Part shown: one piece after another, positions 52,201 to 60,085 of the stretch
Position numbering within the stretch: the stretch's first letter is position 1
How the letters are laid out: each line of letters starts with the position of its first letter
Origin: Maribacter caenipelagi
GTDB lineage: Bacteria; Bacteroidota; Bacteroidia; Flavobacteriales; Flavobacteriaceae
Length of the DNA: 64,000 nucleotides
Assembly: GCF_004364175.1 (NCBI RefSeq)
Contig: NZ_SNZW01000011.1
Coordinates: 620,001-684,000, forward strand
Direction of reading: 5' to 3'
Notes under the pieces: generated by a model
Databases searched by the model: none
Told to the model about the DNA's origin: nothing
The model's input: the letters and a program-made list of their open reading frames with translations, nothing else
Made by a program: the position numbers and the translations under genes

Positions 52201-52317
52201 ATTAAAATGCAAAAGCAAGATTTCATCCAAGACCCAAGATATGCCGATATGAAAACTAGTGTTAAGGTTTTTGATCAAAAGAAAATTGGTGAAGAGAAAA
52301 TAGAGGTTAGAGAATAG
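49288..52317 (+). CDS. dnaE2: DnaE-type DNA polymerase III alpha, short form (error-prone DnaE2-like)
   Basis: From ATG 49288 (MYLNCHTYYSLRYGTFSELE) the protein has 1,009 residues, about 15% shorter than the replicative alpha subunit. It has an N-terminal PHP domain (CHTYYS in place of HLHxxYS), the palm motifs VGRGSGANSIVAYL and PPDFDIDFSH with the catalytic Asp pair, and a helix-hairpin-helix and OB region in the last 250 residues. An ATG at 49231 would translate the tandem repeats as an RTTNNQQ run and is rejected. Together with dinB upstream it probably forms a mutagenic translesion unit. A separate replicative dnaE is at the right edge. Confidence 0.9.
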   Translation: MYLNCHTYYSLRYGTFSELELLQLAKDHGVTQLALTDINNTSACLNFVRKAPEYDVKPILGIDFRNGVEPCFVGIAKNNEGFLELNDFLSHHIHNEKKIPEIAPQFKHVFIIYPFEKVLQHEKKIFAEHEFIGVSVNELKRLRFSKLLEQRDKIVLLQPVTFRNKRDFNAHRLLRAIDNNTLLSMLSVTEQADEDEKMYAIPNLAAHFSEHSFILENTQRLMDACSIYFDFSVERKTQNLNRYLETEEDDEALLESLCQEGLPKRYPEMNQAVLDRLAKELYLIKKMNFVSYFLINWDIISYARKQKFFYVGRGSGANSIVAYLLFITDVDPMELDLYFERFINLYRVNPPDFDIDFSHLDRPVMTEYIFNRFDNVALLGTYVTFQSRGVIRELGKVFGLPKDEIDLLCNGDVEASRLDNISALVLKYTQLLHGMPNYLSIHAGGILITEKPIHWFSATNMPPKGFPTTQFDMVIAEDVGIFKFDILAQRGLSKIKETLDILERDRPEEFAKFDIHDIKAFKNDPKINNMVKTAQCMGCFYVESPAMRMLLKKLEVDTYLGLVAASSIIRPGVSKSGMMREYILRHRNKGRAEELAHPVMLEIMPETYGVMVYQEDVIKVAHHFADLDLGEADVLRRGMSGKFRSREEFQKVQDTFMDNCRKKGYTEKLIKEVWDQVASFAGYAFAKGHSASYAVESYQSLFLRAYYPLEYMVAVLNNGGGFYKPEFYVHEARMLGATIHPPCVNRSNAANKIYGKDLYLGLGYLRELEERVMERILKERFLNGEFNSLEDFLDRLIISIEQVSILIRINAFRFTNINKHELLWKAHLLLNKTKKIDHPKLFAPRQQHFEIPSLYSTNLEVAFTQLELLGFSLCSPFELLAEAPLNTSSCKDLERYLNRNIDIYGYLITVKRTRTHTKKAMFFATLLDQQGQVFDTVLFPPVAEKYMFRGRGVYRFYGKVVSEFGFLSIEVIKMQKQDFIQDPRYADMKTSVKVFDQKKIGEEKIEVRE

Positions 52318-52395
52318 AAAAAGCGCCGTTCGCTATTCGCAATACGCCACGCGCAGATTACGCGTCCAGCGTGAGGCGTCTAAGGCTTGGCGAAA

Positions 52396-52430
52396 TAACC
52401 AACAACCAACAACCAACAACCAACAACCAA
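52396..52430. repeat. (CAACCAA)n tandem repeat after dnaE2
   Basis: Five 7-bp units (AACCAAC register) follow the polymerase gene and end next to the stop of the small membrane protein gene. A run of the same unit precedes the polymerase start at 49257-49286, so the gene is flanked on both sides. The unit is also present inverted at about 49000-49035. Confidence 0.85.
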
Positions 52431-52432
52431 TA

Positions 52433-52570
52433 TCAAAAAGCCTCAAGCACATATCCCAGTAACCAAAATAATATCAGGAACACAAAAAAGGTTCCTATAC
52501 ATCCACATTTACCTCCGCCTATTTTCTTAGCTCCATACCAAGCGCCAATGATTTGAATTAATTTTTTCAT
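52433..52570 (-). CDS. Small membrane protein of 45 residues
   Basis: ATG at 52568-52570 opens a 45-codon frame ending TGA at 52433. The peptide begins MKKLIQIIGAWYGAKKIGGG, then a KCGC cysteine pair, then a long hydrophobic helix ending LLGYVLEAF. A basic N-terminus, glycine hinge and single transmembrane helix are a believable small membrane protein. It is convergent with dnaE2. I do not recognise a named family; its composition and clean start argue for a real gene. Confidence 0.6.
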   Translation of the reverse strand: MKKLIQIIGAWYGAKKIGGGKCGCIGTFFVFLILFWLLGYVLEAF

Positions 52571-52620
52571 AAGAGCAATTTACGTGTTTTGGCGGTCACT
52601 TTTACACCAAAAAGTAACTC

Positions 52621-52669
52621 AAAAAAAATTGGTTCTGACATTACCTGTAAGGAAAGCCAAAACCAATTT
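52621..52669 (-). terminator. Terminator of the carboxylesterase gene
   Basis: AAATTGGTT (52626-52634) pairs with AACCAATTT (52661-52669); the leftward transcript then meets a T-run. It begins 19 bp after the esterase stop. The loop is long (26 bases) and may contain a small inner stem, so the efficiency is uncertain. Confidence 0.6.
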
Positions 52670-52687
52670 GTATCTATTAAAATGCTT

Positions 52688-54319
52688 TTAGTTGTTCTTA
52701 TATGCCTTGTCTAAAAACTCATAGCGTGCATCATTACGGGCTTCTATCAATTTGCTTTCCGTATCAATGACCATAACAGCAGGGTTTTTGTCTTTTGCCG
52801 TTGCCGCTTCCCAATTAGGCAAACCTTCACCATTTGGGTTTCCGGTTTTAATGAAATTAGCAAAATACGTCATCATCTCTTTAGAAACTTTGTAATCATC
52901 GGCAGTCCATGCATAATCCTCAACCAAATGAAGATTGCCCATACAATATTCAATTTCACAAGCGTGCGGAGCACCAACAGCTACTGGGGCAGGAGGTGTG
53001 TCTGAGCCTTTTGACACAGTGCCACCAGCTAAACCAGATGCTAAAGTATTATCAACTAAAGGTGGTCTCAATTTGCTGTATAAATATCTGTAAACAGGTT
53101 GGTCACTATTTTTTCTATGTAAATCGAACCATTTCCAAGTACTATAAGAGATAAATCTATCAGATGCTAAAGCAGTAGCAGATAATTCAATTTCTTTTTC
53201 AGAACTATGAGGGTACAGTTCTAACACCTTTTTATATTCTTTTGGGTAAGCTTCTTTTACTTTGTTTACATAGTTTTCATCTGTATAAGGACCTTGTGTA
53301 AAAGCCATACCTGGTATCTCGGCAGAATTCCACCCTAATAATAATGGGACCATAGCCTGTTCTTTATTTTCAAAGATTTCAGGAAGTGTTTTAGGTAGAA
53401 AATAACCGTCTAGAACAGTAGGGAAACCAAATTTTTTTGACTCATTATATATTTCGTATACTTCTCTGGTGCTCAATTTACGTAATGCTGCAATAGATGG
53501 GTAACCGGCATTTTCAGCAAATTCCTTACCCATATTTTCTGCATCTTTTAATGAAACAGGTGACATAGTAGGGTTGATGCCAGCACCACTTTCACCTATA
53601 GCTCCTGCAATTAAATCTTTAGATAATGGCGACGCCATTTGTTGACTTGTACCAATAGAACCAGCCGATTCGCCTGCAATGGTTATTTTATTGGGGTCGC
53701 CGCCAAAAGCGGCAATGTTTTTATTAACCCATTTTAACGCTGCATTTTGGTCTAGTAGGCCGTAGTTTCCAGAAGCTTTATAAGAGGCTTCAGTACTTAA
53801 TTCTGGGTGAGCTAGAAAACCAAAAATATTAAGTCTATAGTTGGTCGTTACTACCACAATGCCTTCTTTGGCCATACTTTCTCCATCATAACGAGGCTCA
53901 GAGGCATCGCCCGCAACATTCCCACCGCCATAGAAATATAGAAGAACGGGTAAGTCTTTGGTATTTCGGTCTGCAGGTGTCCAAACATTTAAATACAGAC
54001 AGTCTTCGCTAACTCCGTTTGATCTCGATTTCATATCACCGAACACCATAGTTTGCATAGGGCGTGGACCAAAGGCTTTGGTCTCTTTAATTCCGCTCCA
54101 GTGTTCTAAAGGTTGTGGTGCCTTCCATCTAAGCTCACCTATTGGTGGTTTGGCAAACGGAATGCCGAAGTAACGTTGAATTCCGGTGTGAGTGTCGTAA
54201 TTACCTTCTATGATTCCGTTTTCAATAATTACTTGAACAGGAAATGAATTAGTTTCTTGGGCGTTTGTAAAATTGAAGGTCAACAAAAGGCTGAATAGGA
54301 TAATTTTAAGATTTCTCAT
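52688..54319 (-). CDS. Secreted type-B carboxylesterase
   Basis: The ATG at 54319 starts a signal peptide (MRNLKIILFSLLLTFNFTNAQ), giving 543 residues. Family landmarks are EDCLYLNVWTP (105-115), the nucleophile in GESAGS (Ser218) and the catalytic His in GAPHACEIEY. The oxyanion-hole motif is YGGGN in place of the usual HGGGF. It hydrolyses carboxylic esters in the periplasm or outside the cell; natural substrates cannot be told from sequence. Neighbours do not form a pathway with it. An intrinsic terminator follows. Confidence 0.9.
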   Translation of the reverse strand: MRNLKIILFSLLLTFNFTNAQETNSFPVQVIIENGIIEGNYDTHTGIQRYFGIPFAKPPIGELRWKAPQPLEHWSGIKETKAFGPRPMQTMVFGDMKSRSNGVSEDCLYLNVWTPADRNTKDLPVLLYFYGGGNVAGDASEPRYDGESMAKEGIVVVTTNYRLNIFGFLAHPELSTEASYKASGNYGLLDQNAALKWVNKNIAAFGGDPNKITIAGESAGSIGTSQQMASPLSKDLIAGAIGESGAGINPTMSPVSLKDAENMGKEFAENAGYPSIAALRKLSTREVYEIYNESKKFGFPTVLDGYFLPKTLPEIFENKEQAMVPLLLGWNSAEIPGMAFTQGPYTDENYVNKVKEAYPKEYKKVLELYPHSSEKEIELSATALASDRFISYSTWKWFDLHRKNSDQPVYRYLYSKLRPPLVDNTLASGLAGGTVSKGSDTPPAPVAVGAPHACEIEYCMGNLHLVEDYAWTADDYKVSKEMMTYFANFIKTGNPNGEGLPNWEAATAKDKNPAVMVIDTESKLIEARNDARYEFLDKAYKNN

Positions 54320-54514
54320 GATGATTAAATGTATTATTGTCTCATTTTGTAACAATAATACATTTATTTTTTAATTATATGATAATCTGACCATTAAAAT
54401 TTAGTATTATTGATAAAATTTACTATCAGATATTGATGATTTAAGCAATTGTAATAATTGTAGTATTATAAAATTAATTGTTGTCGATACGTATTTCATA
54501 AAAAAATAAAGCTT

Positions 54515-55534
54515 ATGCGGTCTATATTTCTAATTCTGTTTCTTGTCATTTCTTCATTTGGATTTTCTCAACAAACCCGATTAGAAGAACTGAACTCTTT
54601 GGTGAAGCCCAGAATGCGAGTAATAATAGATAATGATTTGGGAGGTGATCCTGATGGACTCTTTCAATTAGCACATCACTTAATGTCACCATCCGTAGAA
54701 ATAAGAGGGATAATTGCTTCCCATTTATATGAACAAGGTTTTGGCGGACCTGGAACTTCAGAATACGCAAAAGAACAGGCGATGAAAGTTATTAATATCT
54801 TGGGGCTCGAAGATTCTGTTGATGTGTATTTAGATAAAAGCCAAAGTTTGGTTGATGTTACAAAACCTATAGATAGCGAAGCAGTCCAGGTAATCATTAA
54901 AGAAGCAATGCGTACCGATACAGATTTGCCTTTGTATGTTGTGTGTGGTGGAGGTTTAACTAACATCGCAAGTGCTTACTTACTTGAACCTGAAATTGCA
55001 GAAAAATTAACCTTGGTTTGGATCGGTGGTCCAGAATATACAGATATTGCAATACCGCCACCTGGGTATACAACTTTAGAATATAATTTAGGAATCGATA
55101 TTAAAGCCGCTCAAGTTATATTCAATGATTCAGACATCAATATATGGCAAGTACCAAGAAACGTCTATCGACAACCTATAATGTCAGATGCCGAACTATT
55201 GATAAAAGTTAAAGGTAAAGGCAAGCTTGGTAATCATTTATTTAATGTGATGAAAGAGGCTTATGCGAAATTGGATAAATGGAATATACCTATGGGTGAA
55301 GTTTATATTTATGGAGATAACCCATTAGTGCTTCTGACCGCTCTTCAGTCGTCATTTGAGCCAGACCCATCATCGAGTAGCTATGTTATAAAACAAGCTC
55401 CAATTATAAATGAAGAGGGTTTGTATAAAGTCAATTTAAAAGGTCGAAACATTCGAGTATATCAACAGCTTGATAATCGCTTGTTGTTTGACGATTTCTT
55501 TACGAAGTTGGTGTTGTTGGGGGTTGAAAAATAA
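54515..55534 (+). CDS. Nucleoside hydrolase-like secreted protein
   Basis: A 339-residue protein with a signal peptide (about 1-18, ending FGFSQ). Residues 37-55 contain IDNDLGGDPDGLFQLAHH, the Ca-binding aspartate cluster of the inosine-uridine nucleoside hydrolase family (usually DxDxGxDD), and VVCGGGLTNIASAYL near 141-156 is the second signature. Calcium ligands D39, D41 and D45/D47 are present. The secreted location suggests scavenging or modification outside the cytoplasm, in keeping with other exported Bacteroidota members whose substrates may not be nucleosides. It ends 2 bp from the convergent oxidoreductase gene. Confidence 0.82.
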   Translation: MRSIFLILFLVISSFGFSQQTRLEELNSLVKPRMRVIIDNDLGGDPDGLFQLAHHLMSPSVEIRGIIASHLYEQGFGGPGTSEYAKEQAMKVINILGLEDSVDVYLDKSQSLVDVTKPIDSEAVQVIIKEAMRTDTDLPLYVVCGGGLTNIASAYLLEPEIAEKLTLVWIGGPEYTDIAIPPPGYTTLEYNLGIDIKAAQVIFNDSDINIWQVPRNVYRQPIMSDAELLIKVKGKGKLGNHLFNVMKEAYAKLDKWNIPMGEVYIYGDNPLVLLTALQSSFEPDPSSSSYVIKQAPIINEEGLYKVNLKGRNIRVYQQLDNRLLFDDFFTKLVLLGVEK

Positions 55535-55536
55535 GG

Positions 55537-56508
55537 TTATCGACTGCTTAAACGTTCTAAAATATCGATAACCAAAAGTCCTTCTTCAGCAGAGCATGGG
55601 TTTTTATTGTTTCCTAAAAAGAAATTAACAGTTGCTTCGATCATTGGCTCTTGAACATGTTTAGGGTTGTTGAATTCAAATACTCTTTCCTCTGTTTTGG
55701 ATATAAGGTGAACTTTCGATCCAAAAAACGAAAATTTGATACATCCGTTTGTTCCATATATAATACATTGATCTTTTTGATTCACTTTGGAAACATTAAA
55801 ATTCCATATGCCTTGAAATTGAACTCCATTTTTAAATGATAGAATTCCATTCACCATTTCTTCCACATGACTATTGTTAGATTGTTTGGTAAAGCCGTGC
55901 ATTTGATCAATTTCTCCAAAAAAGTGAAGCATTAAATCTATGTGATGCGGAGCCAGATCATAGAAATAGCCACCACCTGATATTTCTGGTTGTATTCTCC
56001 AATTCTCTTTTTTGTCAGAAGCAAATAGTTCATTTTTAGATTGTAAAACTTGTAATCCAACGTGAAGCACATTGCCAATAGCATTAATTTCTAGTAATTC
56101 TTTTACTTTTAAGAAAGCGGGTAGTTTACGTCTGTAATGAGCCATGGTTAATTTACCTGTGCTATTTACTAATGCTTCACAAATTTGGTTAGCTTCATTT
56201 GGGTTCAGTGCCATTGGTTTTTCTAAATACACATTTTTATTTGCCTTTAGAGCCTGTATGGTATAGGTAAGGTGAGAAGATGGGGGAGTGGCAATATATA
56301 CTGCATTGATATTTGGGTCGTGTATAATATCATCAGCAATGGTAGTCCATAACGGTACCCCATGGCGTTGTGCAAAATCTTTGACCTTAGCTTCATTTCT
56401 GCGCATGACCATTAGCAAGTTGGAGTTTTCCACTTTTTGAAAAGCAGGTCCACTTTTTACTTCGGCAACATCTCCACAACCAATTATTCCCCAATTAATT
56501 TCTATCAT
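55537..56508 (-). CDS. Gfo/Idh/MocA-family oxidoreductase
   Basis: A 323-residue NAD(P)-dependent oxidoreductase. The Rossmann motif is IIGCGDVAEVKSG (8-20), the family EKP motif is in YLEKPMALNP (about 93-102), and ISGGGYFYDLAPHHIDLM includes the conserved DxxxHxxD-type segment around 174-190. Members act on sugars, inositols or pyrrole-type substrates. No sugar-specific partner lies beside it, so the substrate is open. Length and motif order are normal. Confidence 0.9.
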   Translation of the reverse strand: MIEINWGIIGCGDVAEVKSGPAFQKVENSNLLMVMRRNEAKVKDFAQRHGVPLWTTIADDIIHDPNINAVYIATPPSSHLTYTIQALKANKNVYLEKPMALNPNEANQICEALVNSTGKLTMAHYRRKLPAFLKVKELLEINAIGNVLHVGLQVLQSKNELFASDKKENWRIQPEISGGGYFYDLAPHHIDLMLHFFGEIDQMHGFTKQSNNSHVEEMVNGILSFKNGVQFQGIWNFNVSKVNQKDQCIIYGTNGCIKFSFFGSKVHLISKTEERVFEFNNPKHVQEPMIEATVNFFLGNNKNPCSAEEGLLVIDILERLSSR

Positions 56509-56624
56509 TTAAGGTTTTCTTTTTATTTCTTACTAAAGTTACAAATTAGGGATGGGTTATCTTTTTTAGGTATAGAATTCTTAATAATGAATTTGTTGAA
56601 TTATTTTTGAGCAAAATGATATAA

Positions 56625-57494
56625 ATGGCATCAGGATTTTTTGCAGTATTGGATGACGTAGCGGCCTTGTTGGACGATGTAGCGTCAATGAGTAAAATAG
56701 CTACTAAGAAAACGGCTGGTATTCTCGGTGATGATTTAGCGGTAAATGCAGAAAAAGCATCAGGATTTGTCTCTCAAAGAGAATTACCGGTACTTTGGGC
56801 CATTACAAAAGGTTCGTTGCTCAATAAAATTATTATTCTACCCATTGCATTTTTATTAAGTGCTTTTTTACCTTGGGCGGTAACTGTTGTTTTGGTGCTT
56901 GGCGGAATTTATCTTGCTTTTGAGGGTGCTGAAAAAATTCACGAGTTCTTTGTTCCTCATGAGAATGAACATAGTGCTGCCGATTTGAAGCCCATGACGA
57001 AAGAGGAAATTCTTGAATTGGAAAAAACAAAAGTAAAATCTGCCATTGTCACCGATTTTATATTGTCGATTGAAATTGTAATTATTGCTTTAGGAGCGGT
57101 AATAAAAGAACCTTTAGAAATTCAAATAGCTGTAGTCTCTGTGGTGGCATTAATTGCTACCGTTGGCGTTTATGGCATTGTAGCGCTTATTGTACGTATG
57201 GATGAGTTTGGTACACGATTAATAAACCTGAATGAAGATGATAATAGTATCTCCGATAAAATAGGTCGGTTCTTTGTTAATGCACTACCAAAGGTAATTA
57301 AAGCTTTATCGGTTATTGGAACAATTGCATTATTATTAGTTTCTGGGGGAATATTTGTCCATAATATTGATTTCTTTCATCACCTGCTACCTAATGTGCC
57401 GAGTATTATAGTGGAATTCTTAGCCGGACTTATCGTAGGATTTGTTGCATTGTTACTGTTCAATGGTATTAAAAAGCTATTTAAAAAGAAGTAA
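56625..57494 (+). CDS. DUF808 (YedI-like) membrane protein
   Basis: A 289-residue inner-membrane protein beginning MASGFFAVLDDVAALLDDVA, the DUF808 hallmark, followed by SMSKIATKKTAGILGDDLAV. About six helices follow, with an acidic/His patch (HEFFVPHENEHS) near residue 110-120. The family is widespread and of unknown function, with a possible transport or stress role. It stands alone with a downstream convergent pseudogene. No operon partner is seen. Confidence 0.92.
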   Translation: MASGFFAVLDDVAALLDDVASMSKIATKKTAGILGDDLAVNAEKASGFVSQRELPVLWAITKGSLLNKIIILPIAFLLSAFLPWAVTVVLVLGGIYLAFEGAEKIHEFFVPHENEHSAADLKPMTKEEILELEKTKVKSAIVTDFILSIEIVIIALGAVIKEPLEIQIAVVSVVALIATVGVYGIVALIVRMDEFGTRLINLNEDDNSISDKIGRFFVNALPKVIKALSVIGTIALLLVSGGIFVHNIDFFHHLLPNVPSIIVEFLAGLIVGFVALLLFNGIKKLFKKK

Positions 57495-57538
57495 TGAATA
57501 CATACTTCAAAATCATTGATCGATAATTATAGAGACCA

Positions 57539-58122
57539 TTAATAGGTTTTCGCTTCACCTTTAATGGCATTGTAAATCGTCAAGAATACAATTTCAGCAT
57601 CTAAGGCTAACGACCATTTTTCCATATAAAAAATATCGTAGCGAACCCTATTTGCAATATCAGCTCTTTCCACAATTTCACCTTTGCAACCTTGTATTTG
57701 AGCCAAACCTATTATACCAGGTTTTAAGAAATGACAAACCGAATATTTATCGACAGAACTTTCGTACTGCTGCGTGTGTACCACCATATGTGGTCTAGGG
57801 CTCACAACGCTCATATCACCCATAAAAACATTAAAAAATTGAGGGAGTTCATCTATGCTGGTCTTTCTTAAAATTTTGCCCAATGTAGTAACCCTAACAT
57901 CATTTTGCTTACCATTTGAGTATCGCTAGTGGAACTCTTGGTCATGAATCTAAATTTATAACAGCTAAAGATTTCTCTTTTGACCCCATGCCGTTGTTGT
58001 TTAAAAAACAAAAGTCCTTGAGAATCGATTTTCATAAATAGACATAGTAACGGAGTTAACCATGACAGTTTAACACGATAACAAAGTTTGGTACTAATAT
58101 GTAAAAGACGGGTTTTATTAAA
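57539..58122 (-). pseudogene. Decayed undecaprenyl-phosphate sugar transferase fragment (5' truncated, frameshifted)
   Basis: Reading leftward, an open stretch from 58122 contains LSWLTPLLCLFMKIDSQG, LFFKQQRHGV and YKFRFM, then loses frame at a run of Ts near 57903-57906. The next frame continues VRVTTLGKILRKTSIDELPQ, SVVSPRPH and LKPGIIGLAQIQG to the stop at 57539. Together these give the C-terminal catalytic domain of the bacterial sugar-transferase family (WcaJ/EpsL type). The N-terminal membrane domain is missing and upstream frames have stops. The 114-residue intact piece alone could not work. Confidence 0.85.
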
Positions 58123-58312
58123 TTATAATAATCTAAATCTAATGGGCAAGCCCTTAGATTCAAAAATAGATACAGCTCCATATAATTCGAAAAAATCAAT
58201 TATTTTATTCATACTTTTCTGTTTTAAGTTAGTGCTCAAAGAAGTTAGAAGTTGCAAAAAAAGGTAATTGAAGATAAGAATTTGGAATTGTTGTACCCAT
58301 TAAAAAAAGAAA

Positions 58313-58338
58313 AAGCCTCTCAATTTCTTGAAAGGCTT
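58313..58338 (-). terminator. Intrinsic terminator of tRNA-Asp
   Basis: AAGCCTCTCAA (58313-58323) pairs with TTGAAAGGCTT (58328-58338) over a 4-base loop, with one G-T pair, and a T-run follows in the leftward direction. It lies 16 bp past the tRNA 3' end. Confidence 0.85.
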
Positions 58339-58353
58339 AGCGTAATTGCTTTG

Positions 58354-58427
58354 CGGTCTGGACGGGACTCGAACCCGCGACCCCCTGCGTGACAGGCAGG
58401 TATTCTAACCAACTGAACTACCAGACC
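58354..58427 (-). tRNA. tRNA-Asp (GTC)
   Basis: A 74-base gene on the minus strand. The acceptor stem is GGTCTGG/CCAGACC, the anticodon arm reads CCTGC-CTGTCAC-GCAGG with anticodon GTC, the T arm is CGGGTTCGAGTCCCG, and the discriminator base is G. CCA is not encoded, as usual in this phylum. A terminator follows at 58313-58338. No integration scar is seen at its 3' end. Confidence 0.97.
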
Positions 58428-58499
58428 GTGGCGTTTAGCGAGTGCAAATATATGTGGTTTATTTAATTGCACAAACATTTTTTTTACTTTTTTTTCAGT

Positions 58500-59429
58500 C
58501 TAGAGAAATTTATTTCTTTCTACGAGAAAAGTATTGAGCACCGTTGAGAAATCTCTGTGTATATCGATGTCTACATATTTGATTTTATATTGCGCACATT
58601 TCAATTTTATGTCAGATAAATACGCGGTAATACGTTCATTATAAGCTTCTTTAATATTATCGGCATATAAGTCTAAATGTTCGCCGGTTTCTACATCGAC
58701 AAATCTTTTGGGTGTATTTTCAAAATTGAAGAATAATTCACGCTGTTTGTCCATCGGGTGAAAAAGTACCACATCGTGCTTATTATATTTCAAATGACGT
58801 AGCGCTTCAAACAATTCATCGTCGTTTTTTTCGGTCTGAAACATGTCTGTGAACAAAAAAATGAGACTTCTTCGCTTAATATTTTCTGCAATCTGATGTA
58901 AATAGGTGTACGTTTTTGTCTCTTTTGGTGGGTTTTTAGCCATACCCACGGCACTTAACTGTGCCAATAGCATTTGAAAATGACGCTCGCTTCCTTTTTC
59001 CGGGGCATAATAATTATAGGCATCAGAGTAAATGCTTAATCCTACAGCATCACGCTGTCTTTTAAGCACGTTCATCAGCGCAGCAATAGCTAAGACACTA
59101 TATCCTATTTTATTTAAAGAATCCATTCTTAAATTGTCTACCTGTGGATAATACATAGATGCGGAATTATCCAATATCATATGACACCTTAAATTGGTCT
59201 CTTCCTGATACCTTTTGGTGTAGAGTTTATCGGTCTTGGCAAAAAGCTTCCAGTCTATATGTTTGGTGCTTTCGCCATTGTTATAGATTTTATGCTCGGC
59301 AAATTCCGCAGAAAACCCGTGAAACGGACTCCGGTGTATACCACTAATAAAACCTTCTACTACTTGGTTAGCGAGTAGCTCAAGATTTGAGAATAGAGAT
59401 GATTTGTTTAATTCTGATTGTAGATTCAC
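58500..59429 (-). CDS. DUF58 protein (MoxR-associated, von Willebrand-like)
   Basis: A 309-residue protein beginning MNLQSELNKSSLFSNLELL. It carries the DUF58 core (GIHRSPFHGFSAEFAEHKIYN, DIDWKLFAKTDKLY pattern) and a VWA-like domain with ILDNSASM (a MIDAS-like DxSxS variant) and FLFTDMF. Such proteins usually sit with a MoxR ATPase and BatA/BatB genes in an aerotolerance or envelope-chaperone operon, but none of these is in view to the right, where thioredoxin follows. Function is not established. Confidence 0.9.
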   Translation of the reverse strand: MNLQSELNKSSLFSNLELLANQVVEGFISGIHRSPFHGFSAEFAEHKIYNNGESTKHIDWKLFAKTDKLYTKRYQEETNLRCHMILDNSASMYYPQVDNLRMDSLNKIGYSVLAIAALMNVLKRQRDAVGLSIYSDAYNYYAPEKGSERHFQMLLAQLSAVGMAKNPPKETKTYTYLHQIAENIKRRSLIFLFTDMFQTEKNDDELFEALRHLKYNKHDVVLFHPMDKQRELFFNFENTPKRFVDVETGEHLDLYADNIKEAYNERITAYLSDIKLKCAQYKIKYVDIDIHRDFSTVLNTFLVERNKFL

Positions 59430-59493
59430 ACTTCTAAAGATACTAAAGACCGTTAAATTTTAAGTATGCGAGGAATTAAAATTATCCCAAATA

Positions 59494-59520
59494 AAAAAAT
59501 CCTGCAAAAGCAGGATTTTT
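59494..59520 (-). terminator. Intrinsic terminator after thioredoxin gene
   Basis: AAAAAATCCTGC and GCAGGATTTTT form a stem of about 11 bp with an AAAA loop, 38 bp past the trxA stop and followed by a T-run in the leftward direction. It is nearly symmetrical, so it may act in both directions. Confidence 0.9.
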
Positions 59521-59557
59521 TAAATTTTATATTCCCCCTTTGGGGGTTAGGGGGCTT

Positions 59558-59875
59558 TTACAAAGCTGCGTCAATAGCATCTGTGTAAACTTTCTTAGGT
59601 GATACACCTACTTGTCTGCTTACAATTTCACCGCCTTTAAATACTAATACGGTAGGTATATTACGAACCCCGTACTTAGCTGCGAATTCTTGATTTGCAT
59701 CTACGTCAACTTTACCAACAACAGCTTTGCCGTCATATTCAGTACTAACTTCGTCGATGATAGGACCTACCATACGACAAGGACCGCACCATGCTGCCCA
59801 AAAATCTACTACTACTGGTTTGTCGCTTTTTAAAACTACCTCGTCAAAAGTAGCATCTGTTATTTCTAATGCCAT
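59558..59875 (-). CDS. trxA: Thioredoxin
   Basis: A 105-residue cytosolic thioredoxin with the active site WCGPC (29-33), the conserved cis-Pro loop RNIPTVLVFKGG and normal length. It reduces disulfides of ribonucleotide reductase and other targets. Upstream is the replicative polymerase gene and downstream a strong terminator; the gap to dnaE is 210 bp with no gene, so it likely has its own promoter. Confidence 0.97.
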   Translation of the reverse strand: MALEITDATFDEVVLKSDKPVVVDFWAAWCGPCRMVGPIIDEVSTEYDGKAVVGKVDVDANQEFAAKYGVRNIPTVLVFKGGEIVSRQVGVSPKKVYTDAIDAAL

Positions 59876-60085
59876 CTTATTTACTTTTATTGATTATGCA
59901 AATTTAGTCAATTATTCTTCTGTTTCCTTACAGGCTAACAATTCGTTTTGCCTATTAAGGTATCAAGCTAATTTATCAATTATTAGAGTTCTTTTCTTAT
60001 CTCGAACTTCTAAATAAAACTTATAATTAACCGCTAATGCAGATTAAAACAACCATTTCAATTTATAAACTTGATATATACCGCT

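Noticed and set aside
57539-57883. A short functional sugar transferase gene
   Set aside because: The fragment lacks the conserved N-terminal half of the catalytic domain, which is found in another frame just upstream; this is a frameshifted remnant.
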